A DNA stretch of 64,000 nucleotides from Flabesymbios commensalis (Eukaryota > Annelida > Polychaeta > Terebellida > Flabelligeridae): assembly GCA_964017125.1 (NCBI GenBank), contig OZ024916.1, positions 434,001-498,000 of the forward strand, written 5' to 3'. The notes under the pieces are model-generated. The model had not been told where the DNA came from, searched no databases, and saw only the letters and a program-made list of their open reading frames with translations. A program made the translations under genes and the position numbers. Shown one piece after another: positions 12,001 through 20,835 of the stretch. How positions within the stretch are numbered: position 1 is the stretch's first letter; every line of letters begins with the position of its first letter.

Positions 12001-13670
12001 AAAATCAGTGACAGCACTAGCTGCGATGGGCTGCAAGCAATCGTCGAATGATTGGATACAAAAAAAGAGGAATAAATGATTTAGCCAATGTCTGAACTGC
12101 GACTCATCCCAATTTCTCAGACCAATTTTAGTAAAAATCCGACTGGTGTGAGATTTGTCATATACAAAATGGTGAGTACGCGCCAACAAAAAACATATTT
12201 TTCTTGCATTTCGACTATTTGATCTCCGACATGTTACCGACCTGTCGCCAATAATTCGCAGACAGTTGTAGGACGACTCAGAGATTAAAATTATGTCATG
12301 TACATAACATAAATTTAGGATCATTTTAGTCGTAAACTGGTCGGAATTCACTTGCCATGTCAGTGTGCCCAGTCCTATCTAGGTCTATTGACGTCAAAAT
12401 CTGACTTCTATGGACGTCTGACGTCTAAAGTCGATCCCGCGCCGAAAGGGTAAAATATTTACAATGGCTGTAGATCCATAACGTTTGTACGTGCATAGCA
12501 ACAGAAACATACATACATTATCGTGGATAAGTAGAATGGAATTTCGTCACAATTGCGATTGACATGCTGTACGAGTCACATCCTGCTTTGCGGCTACAAT
12601 CAAAACAAATGTCTGTAATGTGCTCATCAAGCCGCTCAGCTGGAATTAAAAACACATTATAATTATGTATGGTAAAATATTTCGTTATGGCATAATATAT
12701 CAGTTATTGTGCTTTGACTCGTTGATCTCTACGTTTTTTAAGCACAAAACACACCAATGTGAACGTTAGAGCGAATATACATGCAACGCGAGACGCGATG
12801 ACAAACGCGAAATTCGTCTGACTGTCTACACCCCAACGCTAAAAGTGAGGGCCATATTGTGGTAGTGACTTCATTTGCTTAGATTTCCCACACACAAACC
12901 GACGCGACAACCGGCGCGAAAACCGGCGCGACGCGCAAGAAAAATGTTTTGAAAATGTTTGCGTTGGCCACTATATGTTTTGGCAATGATAAACTAGTTA
13001 GAAGAATCTCACCCTCCACTATCTTTCACACGATATGCTCTCACACGATAAATATGGCCTAACTGATAGAATTGTCCAAAATCAGCTGACTGGATTCATA
13101 AATGGTTAGTAAGTTATATAAACTCAATTAAAATGTATGTCGAGGGTGTTAATAGGGGTTAAATCGATCGTGTGCCGCCAGGGGAACTCAATCTCACGGT
13201 TCCTAATATATCAGGATGAAATGCTTTCTAACCCGTAACACGTTGTAGAGAGCGGCTATTTGCTAACTAAGATAAACTAGTGAGTTTGATCATTTTATTT
13301 GCGTAGTTATGTTATGCAAATTAGTTTCACGCGATCCAAATCTTCAATTGAGTGAAAATTATTCACATCTGTCAATTTGAAGGCCGAGTATATTCATATT
13401 GTAAACTTATGAGATATAGACATCTCCAATATTGAAGCATTGGATAAAATCTACCAATAAAACTATTTGATCAAATTTAGTGATATTTCTATTGGTCTAA
13501 AACAAGCTTGAAGCCATATGCTATTGATAATTATTCTTAATCTTACCGTTATGTTTTGACAATATTTTGGCGAGATCACACAGGTTAGATGGTTTATCTC
13601 TGCCACAGGCATATGGATGAGTGTGAGGATTAGGGTACTCCTCCAGGGTTATAGACTCCATGTCCTCACT
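8705..13670 (-). CDS. MOLO1/TPM-domain membrane protein gene (span)
   Basis: Minus-strand gene with four recognised coding exons: 13670-13547, 12639-12517, 11506-11370 and 9020-8705. In order they encode an N-terminal EEYPNPHTHPYACGR segment, the first part of a TPM-like fold, its C-terminal part (TDDCVQDIYQKH ... SGNYADGLIEMMKQY), a transmembrane helix and a glycine-rich tail. This layout is that of animal proteins related to the nematode levamisole-receptor modulator MOLO-1. The phases of exons 1-2 and 3-4 fit. One exon of roughly 100-120 nt between 12.5 and 11.5 kb and an upstream signal-peptide exon were not found. Receptor modulation is known for the worm protein only; the function here is unknown. 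Confidence 0.7.
9215..9365. mobile_element. Family B MITE core in MOLO1-like intron
   Basis: Repeats the TAGACGTCAGA/TCTGACGTCTA palindrome four times between CAGTGCGGGGATCGAC and the mirrored AGTCCATCTCTACACTG. Confidence 0.7.
9454..9535. repeat. 82-bp palindrome
   Basis: GGCTCATCTCAGCAC and CACATCAAGCCC are mirrored by GGGCTTGATGTG and GTGCTGAGATCAGCC around a GAGCCTTTAGGCGA centre. Confidence 0.8.
9782..10075. repeat. 49-bp minisatellite, exactly six copies
   Basis: The unit begins GAGAAGCGTATTGGAGAGAG and ends CTGATCTCACCATACATA. Six units fill 294 bp; the copies appear identical except at the first bases of unit 1, pointing to very recent expansion. It lies in an intron of the MOLO1-like gene. 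GATGGGCTGATCTCA resembles GATGGGCTCATCTCA at the left edge of the palindrome at 9454. Confidence 0.95.
10112..10175. mobile_element. Family A MITE fragment
   Basis: Core GGGTCAGCGCTGCAGACTGTG, then CAATATTGGCTCAATATCTCG; right half only. Confidence 0.55.
10255..10521. mobile_element. Pair of related palindromes bounding about 270 bp
   Basis: 10255-10286 (ACAGTAGATTCG/CGAATCTACTGT) and 10457-10521 (ATAGATTC...GAATCTAT) share GATTCGGATCTACGAATCT. They could be the two ends of one small element. Confidence 0.45.
10683..11312. repeat. Nested local tandem duplications
   Basis: Two copies of about 86 bp, 115 bp apart (10683-10768 and 10798-10883), both end in CATCTGACTGTCTAGTGGTG. A 215-bp unit is then duplicated head-to-tail (10871-11085, 11086-11312; both contain GGAAAATATAAACAATTG and GAGCTGGTATGAACAGTAT). 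All lies within one intron of the MOLO1-like gene. Confidence 0.8.
11370..11506 (-). CDS. MOLO1-like gene, exon encoding C-terminal part of TPM domain
   Basis: 137 bp between acceptor GCACTACAG and donor GTAAGT on the minus strand. The product starts VFTSTGSEVLEILTDDC and ends LIEMMKQY. It matches the TPM/MOLO1 pattern of a conserved 'LTD..(C).+.IY' helix followed by 'L.SG.Y..GL..MM..Y'. It ends two bases into a codon that the terminal exon completes as Thr. Confidence 0.8.
11597..11840. mobile_element. Family B MITE
   Basis: TTAACTCTTCCAGGGCGGGG at the left; a TACGTCAGAAACTGACGTC-type palindrome; the block ACCCATAACATAGGTATGC; TCTCCATGGTTTATAC; and CAGCGTTGTGAGG at the right. Confidence 0.75.
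11880..12350. other. Repeat-like interval where a MOLO1 exon is expected
   Basis: Contains inverted motifs (GTAGTTTGTCTGCAACTG against CAGACAGTTGTAGGACGAC) and CAGTCTCACACTAG/CTGGTGTGAGA, suggesting a transposon with inverted ends at roughly 11920 and 12275. I could not find the missing middle exon of the MOLO1-like gene here. Confidence 0.35.
12381..12485. mobile_element. Truncated family B MITE
   Basis: GGTCTATTGACGTCAAAATC, then ACGTCTAAAGTCGATCCCG, then GCGCCGAAAGGGTAAAATAT, ending abruptly at CCATAAC, about 30 bp from the preceding MOLO1-like exon. Confidence 0.65.
12517..12639 (-). CDS. MOLO1-like gene, exon encoding N-terminal part of TPM domain
   Basis: The acceptor TTTTTAATTCCAG precedes CTGAGCGGCTT; with the G of the previous exon this gives Ala-Glu-Arg-Leu-Asp-Glu. 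The product includes ITDICFDCSRKAGCDSYSM and SIAIVTKFHST, fitting the start of the family's fold (two Cys pairs, then a beta strand). A good donor (GTATGT) follows at 12516, but the frame meets TAA at 12518-12520, two codon positions before that donor. Either the donor used is different, the allele is defective, or one base is wrong. Confidence 0.65.
12640..13546. other. MOLO1-like intron, no element recognised
   Basis: AT-rich intronic sequence with one GC-rich patch (ACGCGACAACCGGCGCGAAAA near 12900) but no exon or clear repeat. Confidence 0.4.
13547..13670 (-). CDS. MOLO1-like gene, exon encoding the YPNP/CGR segment
   Basis: 124 bp ending at donor CATAACG|GTAAGA. In frame it encodes SEDMESITLEEYPNPHTHP followed by YACGRDKPSNLCDLAKILSK. 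'YPNP ... CGR ... CD..' is the N-terminal signature of this family just after the signal peptide. The acceptor chosen is GAGACAG|AGTGAGG, which makes the exon start in phase 0; neighbouring AGs are possible. The first 46 nt of the exon plus 7 nt of intron form the unit of the minisatellite at 13625-14154. Confidence 0.75.
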
Positions 13671-14154
13671 CTGTCTCGAGGATCAGGGTACTCCTCCAGG
13701 GTCATAGACTCCATGTCCTCACTCTGTCTCGAGGATTAGGGTACTCCTCCAGGGTTATAGACACCATGTCCTCACTCTGTCTCGAGGATTAGGGTACTCC
13801 TCCAGGGTTATAGACACCATGTCCTCACTCTGTCTCGAGGATCAGGGTACTCCTCCAGGGTCATAGACTCCATGTCCTCACTCTGTCTCGAGGATCAGGG
13901 TACTCCTCCAGGGTCATAGACTCCATGTCCTCACTCTGTCTCGAGGATCAGGGTACTCCTCCAGGGTCATAGACTCCATGTCCTCACTCTGTCTCGAGGA
14001 TTAGGGTACTCCTCCAGGGTTATAGACACCATGTCCTCACTCTGTCTCGAGGATTAGGGTACTCCTCCAGGGTTATAGACACCATGTCCTCACTCTGTCT
14101 CGAGGATTAGGGTACTCCTCCAGGGTCATAGACTCCATGTCCTCACTCTGTCTC
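13625..14154. repeat. 53-bp exon-border minisatellite, ten copies (MOLO1-like)
   Basis: 530 bp = 10 x 53 exactly. On the minus strand each unit is GAGACAG followed by 46 nt equal to the start of the exon (AGTGAGGACATGG ... TACCCTAATCCT). The copy next to 13670 is the real exon start and nine copies lie upstream in the intron. Only four variable positions recur (GATTAGG/GATCAGG, GGTTATAG/GGTCATAG, GACTCC/GACACC), in patterns suggesting block duplication. Reading a decoy in frame soon reaches a stop because 53 is not a multiple of 3. Confidence 0.95.
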
Positions 14155-14249
14155 GCCATGCGGGATCTAATCACCCAACCTTCACAAACAACAGCGGAGG
14201 ACAAAGAGTGAACAAAAAACAGGCTCCACATGCTCAGAGGCGATCGTCT

Positions 14250-14465
14250 TCAGTGTGTTTTTACTGCAGCAGTCCAGACAAGTTCACTTTTCACTACAAT
14301 CTGTGCGAAACCTGATAGATCAACAATACTGCAATCAGACACGTCTTTGAACTTGCTCACGGTTTTTGCTATATTTTTAAATGATACACAGAATGTAATA
14401 TCATCAAGATACACATCGTCGTATTGTTTAACCATCTTCAAATTCAGCAACACTTCACGCTTGAC
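14250..14465 (-). CDS. Possible minus-strand exon of unknown gene
   Basis: An open minus-strand frame encodes KREVLLNLKMVKQYDDVYLD and DITFCVSFKNIAKTVSKF..., ending AAVKTH and stop. Residue composition is protein-like, and candidate splice signals exist (TGTGCAG upstream, GTGAGC internally). No family recognised. It could be an upstream exon of the MOLO1-like gene, part of another element, or chance. Confidence 0.2.
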   Translation of the reverse strand, partial: VKREVLLNLKMVKQYDDVYLDDITFCVSFKNIAKTVSKFKDVSDCSIVDLSGFAQIVVKSELVWTAAVKTH

Positions 14466-14585
14466 TGCACAAGGTGAACGGTGGAGTATACAACCAGAAT
14501 CCAGCCATCGATTTCTCCCCGGCCATTATAATTATCGGTCACTGGGTCCTCAAAGGTGCGATCAACAACTTGTGAAGAGTTTAAC

Positions 14586-15416
14586 ATGGCAATGTCAATT
14601 ACACCATCAGAAATGAACCTGTCAAGATCAATTGAAACTCAGCTAGCAGTGGCTGCCAGACACCTTGAGAGCATCTACATTGAGACGGTAAATGACCTCA
14701 ACCACCGAGATCGCCTGAGACAAATCACAAGAGACAGTTATGTAAACGACCTTGTGAGTGATATGACGAAACTGGTAGGCTACTCTGTATCTAATGACAA
14801 CTTCAAGACCGAATGTGTCTACCTGGTTGAACACTTGTTTTACAGGGCACAAGACCATCTCGTGTGCTACTCGCCAAAGGCCACTTCGGTAAGGGGAAGA
14901 CTGTGCAATCTGTTTGCCACGCCAATCAAAGCAATTAAACTGAGACTTCAGAAATCATCCCAAAAAGCTGGACTAACAAAAAGTGACAGTACGAACTCTC
15001 TTGATGAGTTATTACCAAGCCAACATGGTCACGTGCCACCATCACAAGACAAATGGGACTGCATAATCGGTGACAATACATTAGCACAGGTTTCTTCCCA
15101 ACTTGACAGCCTACCTGAAGAGGAGGTCGTAGAAACTGCTGACGTGACGCAAAATTCATCTACTATTCAACTGTCACCATCTCCAGAAAAAAATGAAGAC
15201 ATTAAACGCCGAAATAGACGTCGCACGTGTACAGGAATGCGCACACGCACACAGACAGCTAGTAACAGACGACGGTCCATGTCAACATCAGCCAATAAGA
15301 AACACCTGCATGAAAAACATACAAGTCCGTCTGCCTTATTCGAGCCTGAGGTGGATGTCATACCCGATACCCAAGAAACAAACATCAAAGAAGGACGAAA
15401 AGGCAAAGTAAGGTAA
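14586..15416 (+). CDS. LINE ORF1, N-terminal part
   Basis: Begins at ATGGCAATGTC (better context than the in-frame ATG at 14556). The product carries a helical first half (IETQLAVAARHLESIYIETV), a central conserved-looking block (LVSDMTKLVGYSV ... HLFYRAQDHLVCYSPK), then a low-complexity Ser/Arg-rich region (IKRRNRRRTCTGMRTRTQ). It stops at TAA just before the PHD part, which is open in a frame one base away, so ORF1 is broken by a single frameshift. Such ORF1 proteins bind nucleic acid in CR1-clade LINEs. Confidence 0.6.
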   Translation: MAMSITPSEMNLSRSIETQLAVAARHLESIYIETVNDLNHRDRLRQITRDSYVNDLVSDMTKLVGYSVSNDNFKTECVYLVEHLFYRAQDHLVCYSPKATSVRGRLCNLFATPIKAIKLRLQKSSQKAGLTKSDSTNSLDELLPSQHGHVPPSQDKWDCIIGDNTLAQVSSQLDSLPEEEVVETADVTQNSSTIQLSPSPEKNEDIKRRNRRRTCTGMRTRTQTASNRRRSMSTSANKKHLHEKHTSPSALFEPEVDVIPDTQETNIKEGRKGKVR

Positions 15417-15451
15417 AACAACAGAAAGAACAGCAACCTGATGAACATTGT

Positions 15452-15763
15452 TTGCAAGAGGGATGCCATAAGTATAGACAATCTGATTCTGATATGGTCG
15501 AATGCTCACATTGTGGATCATGGCATCATCTGGTTTGTGTTGGCCTAAACAAAAGTGATGTAATCGGAGTGTGGCCATGCCCAAGGTGTAGCCAGTGGAC
15601 AGATATGCTGACGGAATGCTATCAAATGCTAGTTGAAGTACGCAGCCAGGTGATGGCTCTCCAGTTGCAACAGGAAGGAGTTGATGACAAGTTAAAACTG
15701 CTCCAAAAGAACAAAGATCTAGAGTTTGAAAACAGTTACGTCAAATGTGAACAAAGTCTGTGA
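15452..15763 (+). CDS. LINE ORF1, PHD-finger part
   Basis: EGCHKYRQSDSDMVECSHCG followed by SWHHLVCVGLNKSDVIGVWP and CPRC is a C4HC3 PHD zinc finger (Cys-His-Cys-Cys ... His-Cys ... Cys-Cys). It is followed by a heptad-like coiled segment (MLTECYQMLVEVRSQVMALQ). ORF1 proteins with a PHD finger are known from CR1/L2-type LINEs. The frame is open upstream of the nominal start at least to about 15371, so this is the continuation of ORF1 rather than a separate gene. Confidence 0.7.
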   Translation: MQEGCHKYRQSDSDMVECSHCGSWHHLVCVGLNKSDVIGVWPCPRCSQWTDMLTECYQMLVEVRSQVMALQLQQEGVDDKLKLLQKNKDLEFENSYVKCEQSL

Positions 15764-15840
15764 CTTCTCTGCTCTACTTGAGCTTTGTCAAAGTGACATA
15801 GTCGCAGTGACTGAAACGTGGCTGAACAGTAACATCACAG

Positions 15841-16500
15841 ATGGGGAACTTTTCTCAGATGATTAAGTCACATATCGTGAAGACAGAGAGGCCACTGTCC
15901 AAAACAAAACAAAACATACATAATATTATTATTAAATGTAATAAAGTAAATGGCATGCTTAGGAGAGCAGTAGGTTACAAGGCACCAGCATCAGTAACTT
16001 TAAATCTGTATAAAGCTTTAATAAGACCCATTGCTGAATACTCTTCTCCACTCTGGTCATCTTTTTATAAATCACACATTGAATCGGTTGAGCGAATTCA
16101 GAGACATTTTACACGGTATGCTATGCATTATCCTTTATTAAAATACATAGAACGCTGTGAAATTATTAACCTTTTACCACTTTTGCTTCGAAGAGAAATG
16201 GCAGATATTAAATTGCTTTACAAGTCCATGTATAAGGCCAATTTTTCAAATAATTTTTTTGAACTAGTCAAAACTTATGTACCAAACCCACGTCTTCGCT
16301 CAAGCCGTAAAAGTCTGCTTTTGCAACCTCAGCAGCTGAGAACAGAGAAGTATAAGGGATTTTACACCAACAGAATTGTTACATTATGGAACCAGTTACC
16401 ACCAACATTGCGAGTGGATTAGTCATTCAGTGTTTTTGTTAATGCGCTAGAAGTTTTTTATTTAAAGAAGTTCAAGGACACTTTTCTGTGCAATAATGTC
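15841..16500 (+). pseudogene. LINE ORF2 C-terminal region
   Basis: The frame reads KCNKVNGMLRRAVGYKAPAS, then LYKALIRPIAEYSSPLWSSF, VERIQRHFTRYAM and LLPLLLRREMADIKLLYKSM, the typical post-RT region of CR1/Jockey-group LINEs. A TAG at 16420-16422 interrupts it; beyond it the same frame continues into CNNVCSWTSTCRCQACACF and a stop, a usual ORF2 C-terminal Cys motif. Confidence 0.75.
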
Positions 16501-17072
16501 TGTTCATGGACAAGCACTTGCCGTTGTCAGGCGTGTGCGTGTTTTTAATTTACGTTTATGATTATAACTTTACTTATTGCTGACATACGTTTGTATTCAA
16601 CTTACTTTTATTATCTTAATTTAATCTATCGCATACTTCTTTACATACGTCCATTATCATACCTTTATGCTACTTTTATCTAGCATACTTTTTAAAGTAC
16701 AGTAGTTGTGTATATTACATACTTCTATACATATGTTCTCATAACCATATTTTATACTAGATTATATAATATACTTTTTAAACATAAATGTATCTATTTG
16801 TATGGATGTCAGACGCATTGGGTGCTGGTCACCTGTAGTGACATCCCTTGCATATATTTTTACAGTATATATGTCATGTATTATTATTTTGTAATTGATA
16901 TGTATTGTATGCATGAAGCCAAATAATAATAAAGGTCGTGGCTGGTATAATTTATCCTCTTATTGTTACACACGATGTCAAGTTCGGCATCGTTGGCCAC
17001 GTTACGACACGCATACTGTTAGCAGAGGGCATGGTTGGATGAAACTGAAATTCTGAAATGAGTAGGAGCTAA

Positions 17073-17141
17073 CCTGAATACAAGGCTATTTCGCCCGAGC
17101 TGCATCTTATGCAGCTCGGGCGAAATAGCCTTGTATTCAGG
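17073..17141. repeat. Perfect palindrome, 33-bp arms
   Basis: CCTGAATACAAGGCTATTTC plus CGCCCGAGCTGCAT is exactly mirrored after a 3-nt loop (CTT). There are no mismatches in 33 pairs. Confidence 0.95.
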
Positions 17142-17710
17142 GCTAGGCCATATTAACCCTTGCATTTTAAATTTCTAACGACCAAAAATCGCACTATCAC
17201 GGGTAAAAAAAAATTGTGGAGTCTTGTGTCAATTTTACAGTAGCATTGACAGAACTCACAAACCAATGTGCATGTTCTGGTTTACCATGATTATTATTAT
17301 TACAAATATTTTATATAGCGAATGTATAACCAAATATGGCCAGTCAATGCGCTTCTGTAATAATCAGCTCAGTCAATCAAGGTAAGTTAGGAAAAAGTGA
17401 GTTTGCTGGCGCCTCCCGAAGACATCCAATGGTGGGGCAAGACGTATTTTACGGGGGGGAGGGGGGTGTTCGAAAGACGGAGACCGTTGATGGGAAAGTC
17501 ATTGTGGACCTTACGTGCAGCTTGGTGCTGCTTCATCCGTTCTCCTAGGGATGGAAAACTAGGATCACAGTTCATTAAATACCTGCTGTATTATATTGTT
17601 GACAATTCAAAATGGCCGCCACCCAAAACAAAATTTAATGTTTCAATTACTAGCCAATCAAACGTCACACTATCACAGTTAAAAATAGATTTTTTATGGC
17701 CTCTAATCTG
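17142..17710. other. Intergenic, nothing firm
   Basis: A short ATG-led frame at 17336-17381 ends at a perfect donor (AAG|GTAAGT) but has no recognised product. A G-run (GGGGGGGAGGGGGG) lies near 17453. Confidence 0.35.
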
Positions 17711-17933
17711 CCCAGTAAGCACAAAACATTTGTAGGCCTGTATAATTTGAACAATGTTGGGCCGACGTTGTGGTCTCACCACCCTAAATGGGCCGCAATC
17801 CAAGGAGGGTGGTTACTGAGTGGACCCAACAAACACAAAACATTTGTATAACATTTTTACAACGTCGGCCCAACGTCTTCGACGTTGGTCCAACATTCTA
17901 TAAATTTTATACAAATGTTTTGTGTTTGCTGGG
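17711..17933. mobile_element. Family A MITEs with an ACATTTGTAT arm variant
   Basis: A half copy (17711-17775) and a full copy (17825-17933). In the full copy CAACAAACACAAAACATTTG is mirrored by CAAATGTTTTGTGTTTGCTG around GTCGGCCCAACGTCTTCGAC. The arms differ from the CCAATGTTG subfamily but stay self-complementary. Confidence 0.85.
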
Positions 17934-18779
17934 GAGAGTCCGTACCCAAATTACTGCTTTATATATGGTTGTTTCCGCTTATAGTGAATTGCAAAACTAC
18001 GAAGATGTTGTAATTTTGTGGATAATGTGCAAGCACACATTGTTTTCTTCATGCGTGATATGAGGTATAACTGTGTTGTGAGATTTTCGGATGGATACAG
18101 GGGGGTGTCTTTTCTGTGAATGACCATGAGAATAGTTAGGGAGATCTGGGCAATCTGGGCCTTTTTACACATGTGGGAGCGTAGCTCAAAACGGAGGAAG
18201 CTAGCATACCATTTTCAGACCTGTTTTTTTTAAAAAGGGCAGCTTATGCATTAGTATTATGGTGTGTCACATAGGGGGGTAAGTATGAACAAAAGTGATG
18301 AAATCGGCCCTTAGAATATTGCCATTAGGCCTATACATGTGTTTCAATGAGACTGGCATTTAGGCACGCTGAATTTTTTTAAGAGAAGTCATCAGCAAAA
18401 TTTAATAAGCATATTTTTTTCTGTTTGACAAATGTCGTAACGACGATATATATGGCGCTGATAAACCATATGGTGATAATTATAAGGCACAGACAGCTTT
18501 TTTCCAGGGTTATAGCCCTGGAAAAAAGTTATAGCTACCTACCATGAACACACATGTGAACGTTAAATTATTAGAAACATTAATTCTACATCGGGTCTGT
18601 CAACGTCTAGACTTTAATGTGTAGGCCAGGCCCCTATCCGGCTTATCATGACCTATTATAGAATAACGTCACACTGAAACAAAAACGGCCTTTTTGAATA
18701 AAACCCAAAACACTACAACAATGAGTTTCAACAGCTATGAGAGATGATAGGGGCATATTATATATATGTAACTCCTAAA
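17934..18779. other. Intergenic, nothing recognised
   Basis: Only a small hairpin (TTTTTTCCAGGG/CCCTGGAAAAAA near 18498-18526) stands out. Confidence 0.4.
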
Positions 18780-19146
18780 CCGCTAAAGTAAATAATTTAA
18801 ATTTTCACCCACTTGAAGTTGCGTCTCGCTACCGCGATCCACAACTTCAAGATCCCCGTGCTGAAAGGGTTAACCGCTGGTCACGATTATATTCGTTTTC
18901 TAGATTTTTTTATTAGCAAATTAGATGGATCTACCAGCTCACATGCATGTTGAAGATAAAAGGGGCCTAATGATAAATCAGTAGGCTAATATCTCAAAAT
19001 CCTTGACCTCCACTTTGTCAAATCGCAGGCCCTTTCGGAATGTAATATTTTCACTCAGTTGAAGTTGTGGATGACCAATCGCGTGAGCGAGACTCAACTT
19101 GAAATGAGTGTAAGCTCCAAATAAATAACTTGGCGGTTAAGGGGTT
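18780..19146. mobile_element. Family D MITEs (fragment plus nearly full copy)
   Basis: The fragment 18790-18868 has CACTTGAAGTTGCGTCTCGC, then CCGCGATCCACAACTTCAAG, and GCTGAAAGGGTTAA. The second copy runs from TTAACCGCTGGTCACG to CTTGGCGGTTAAGGGGTTAA with the same hairpin (GAAGTTGTGGATG / GAGACTCAACTTGAA). Confidence 0.7.
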
Positions 19147-19644
19147 AAATAAACTCGGTAAGGTACCTAGTTTCGAAGTCAGCAAATTTCCGTGTGCGAG
19201 ATGCAAATGATAATAAATATAGTTAGCGTGTCATTCACCAGGTGTCCCACATGTAGCACACTTGTCACTGACCTGTATACACCTCGTCTACTTAGCATGT
19301 CATTCACCAGGTGACCCACAAGTAGTAGCATGTGGGCCTGGTTCTAAGGTCTCACCCCACAAATTCATACGCGCTTAAAAATGTGGCAATTTCCAGCAGG
19401 CTTGGGTTTAAATATTATATTTATAATATCATTTTGATACCAATTGCTGCAAAAGAAAAATCAGGAAGATAGATATAAAATGTAGTAGGGTAGTAGCAAG
19501 ACATATGCTGCATTCTATACTCATAGATTCCATGTAGGCTAGGACTACTGGCACCACCCACATAGTCACACCCTATAACTGATAAGTCAATTCTAAGGCC
19601 TACACAGCTACCCCTATAGATATATTCAACCGTGTGTAGAGCAT
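19147..19644. other. Intergenic, nothing recognised
   Basis: A short direct repeat (CATTCACCAGGTG at 19232 and 19301, with CCCACA(T/A)GTAG) lies in otherwise featureless sequence. Confidence 0.35.
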
Positions 19645-19705
19645 ATCCAGGGGGAGGGGTAGGCCCTACTCAGTGAGTAGGGCCTACCCCTCCCCCTGGA
19701 TACGT
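19645..19705. repeat. Palindrome with long GC-rich arms
   Basis: ATCCAGGGGGAGGGGTAGG is mirrored by CCTACCCCTCCCCCTGGAT with CCCTACTCAGTGAGTAGGG at the centre, which is itself palindromic. Confidence 0.9.
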
Positions 19706-20220
19706 CTCTCAGGGTACTCAAGCACCCCTTAGTAATTTGCAGAGTGATCATGATTTTACATATATAGGGCCTAGATGTATTTTAGCCAGGCTCTCATTTC
19801 TTCATTTTATTTACAGCAGTAGCTAGGCATATACCACGAAATTGCATCGTTTGATGATCATTTTTTTCCAAAACAAAAATCTGGGCTACTCTGGGCTACA
19901 AATGCATTCTCATAATTATATTTAACCCTTTCAATCCTGACTTTACATGGTCAAATTCATACACTACAAGCCGCGAATTGCTGTCGCAATTCTCAACTTG
20001 TAGTGGATGAAGATGACTTGAAGTGGGTGAAAAAAATAAAGAAAATTGCCATGTATTGGTGAATCAGTTTTTTGGAAATTTTCATTCAAAAACCCGTGGT
20101 TGTAGGAAAATTAAGTCTGTTTTCAGGGATGTAAAATGATGCTTTAATGCATCGTGAGGGCTGAAAGGGTTAAGCACCCCGCCACCCCTTATTTTATTTC
20201 TGGATACCCCACTGGACCGT
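19689..20220. mobile_element. Non-autonomous DNA element split by a family C MITE
   Basis: The left part (CTGGATACGTCTCTCAGGG, CTCAAGCACCCC) resembles 20661-20740. The right end, TATTTCTGGATACCCCACTGG, resembles 22366-22388. Between them a family C MITE (19926-20169) sits at a TTAA target, so it inserted later. Confidence 0.55.
19926..20169. mobile_element. TTAA-target MITE, family C, complete
   Basis: 244 bp bounded by TTAA (19922-19925 and 20170-20173), with ends CCCTTTCAATCCTGA and GGGCTGAAAGGG. The hairpin CACTACAAGCCGCGAATTGC / GCAATTCTCAACTTGTAGTG is family-specific, as is the tail ATGCTTTAATGCATCGTGAG. Confidence 0.85.
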
Positions 20221-20659
20221 CACCGTCACTCACGTCGGAATTTGTGGGAAGATTATAGCGGAAATTTGAAAGACAGATGCTAAGGGGAGACATGTGGTTC
20301 AGCAAAACTAGAATATTTAAAAGAGAATTGTTGAGTTAATGAATTAAATGTCAATCTAGAATTATTTGAGATTTGGTCTATATATAGTTGTTATTGCACT
20401 CTAAACTAGCGAGATTTGAAATGCCGGTAATAAAAAATATGACTGAATAAGGGCACCATGTGTTACATGGGCACGTAAAAATTGAAAAAACCCTTTTTTT
20501 TGTTCTGAAAGTATAGGCCTATATATCTACACTCAGAATCAGTGTTTAGGCCTATATGGGGACAGTGCCTAGGCCCCTATAGATATCATAATTCATGATA
20601 AAAAAATATAATGCATTTGTTCATTTGGAAAACGCAAGCGTAGCCTATGTGCCATAATA
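20221..20659. other. Intergenic, nothing recognised
   Basis: AT-rich with several TAGGCCTATA words; no gene, RNA or element seen. Confidence 0.35.
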
Positions 20660-20835
20660 CACAGGGGCGTATCCAGGGGTAAGGGGGTGTTCAGGGTGCT
20701 CGAGCACCCCCATTAATTTCCAGAGTGGTAATTTTGCAATAAATAAGTGTTCGGCATGTTGGTGCCAGCCCCCTCAACACCTGAATATAATATACCCCTC
20801 CCTAATTAAGGCCTGGTGTCCGGGATGCATCACTG
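20660..20835. mobile_element. Non-autonomous element (CAGGGGCGTATCCAGG end)
   Basis: Left end CAGGGGCGTATCCAGGGG, an internal CTCGAGCACCCCCATTAAT block shared with 19710, and a diverged right end (GGGATGCATCACTGGCGCC). Confidence 0.45.

Larger units (their letters stand above)
14466..16945 (+). mobile_element. Internally deleted LINE (CR1/L2-like, PHD-type ORF1)
   Basis: Order: ORF1 N-terminal part (14556/14586-15416), PHD-finger part in another frame (to 15763), the first about 40 codons of the endonuclease (TETWLNSNITDGELFSDD), then directly the C-terminal part of ORF2 (15841-16422). Most of the endonuclease and all of the reverse transcriptase are missing; the join lies near 15895-15915. 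The 3' end probably lies near AATAATAATAAAGG at 16923. It sits in plus orientation upstream of the recognised exons of the MOLO1-like gene. The 5' limit is uncertain. Confidence 0.8.

Noticed and set aside
11905-12351. 148-codon minus-strand frame in the MOLO1-like intron
   Set aside because: It overlaps inverted-repeat sequence and does not contain the TPM residues expected for the missing exon.
17336-17381. First exon of SLC16 (ATG, 15 codons, perfect AAG|GTAAGT donor)
   Set aside because: Phase could fit the alternative acceptor at 31064, but the peptide MASQCASVIISSVNQ has no family resemblance and the intron would be 13.7 kb. Not supportable without RNA.
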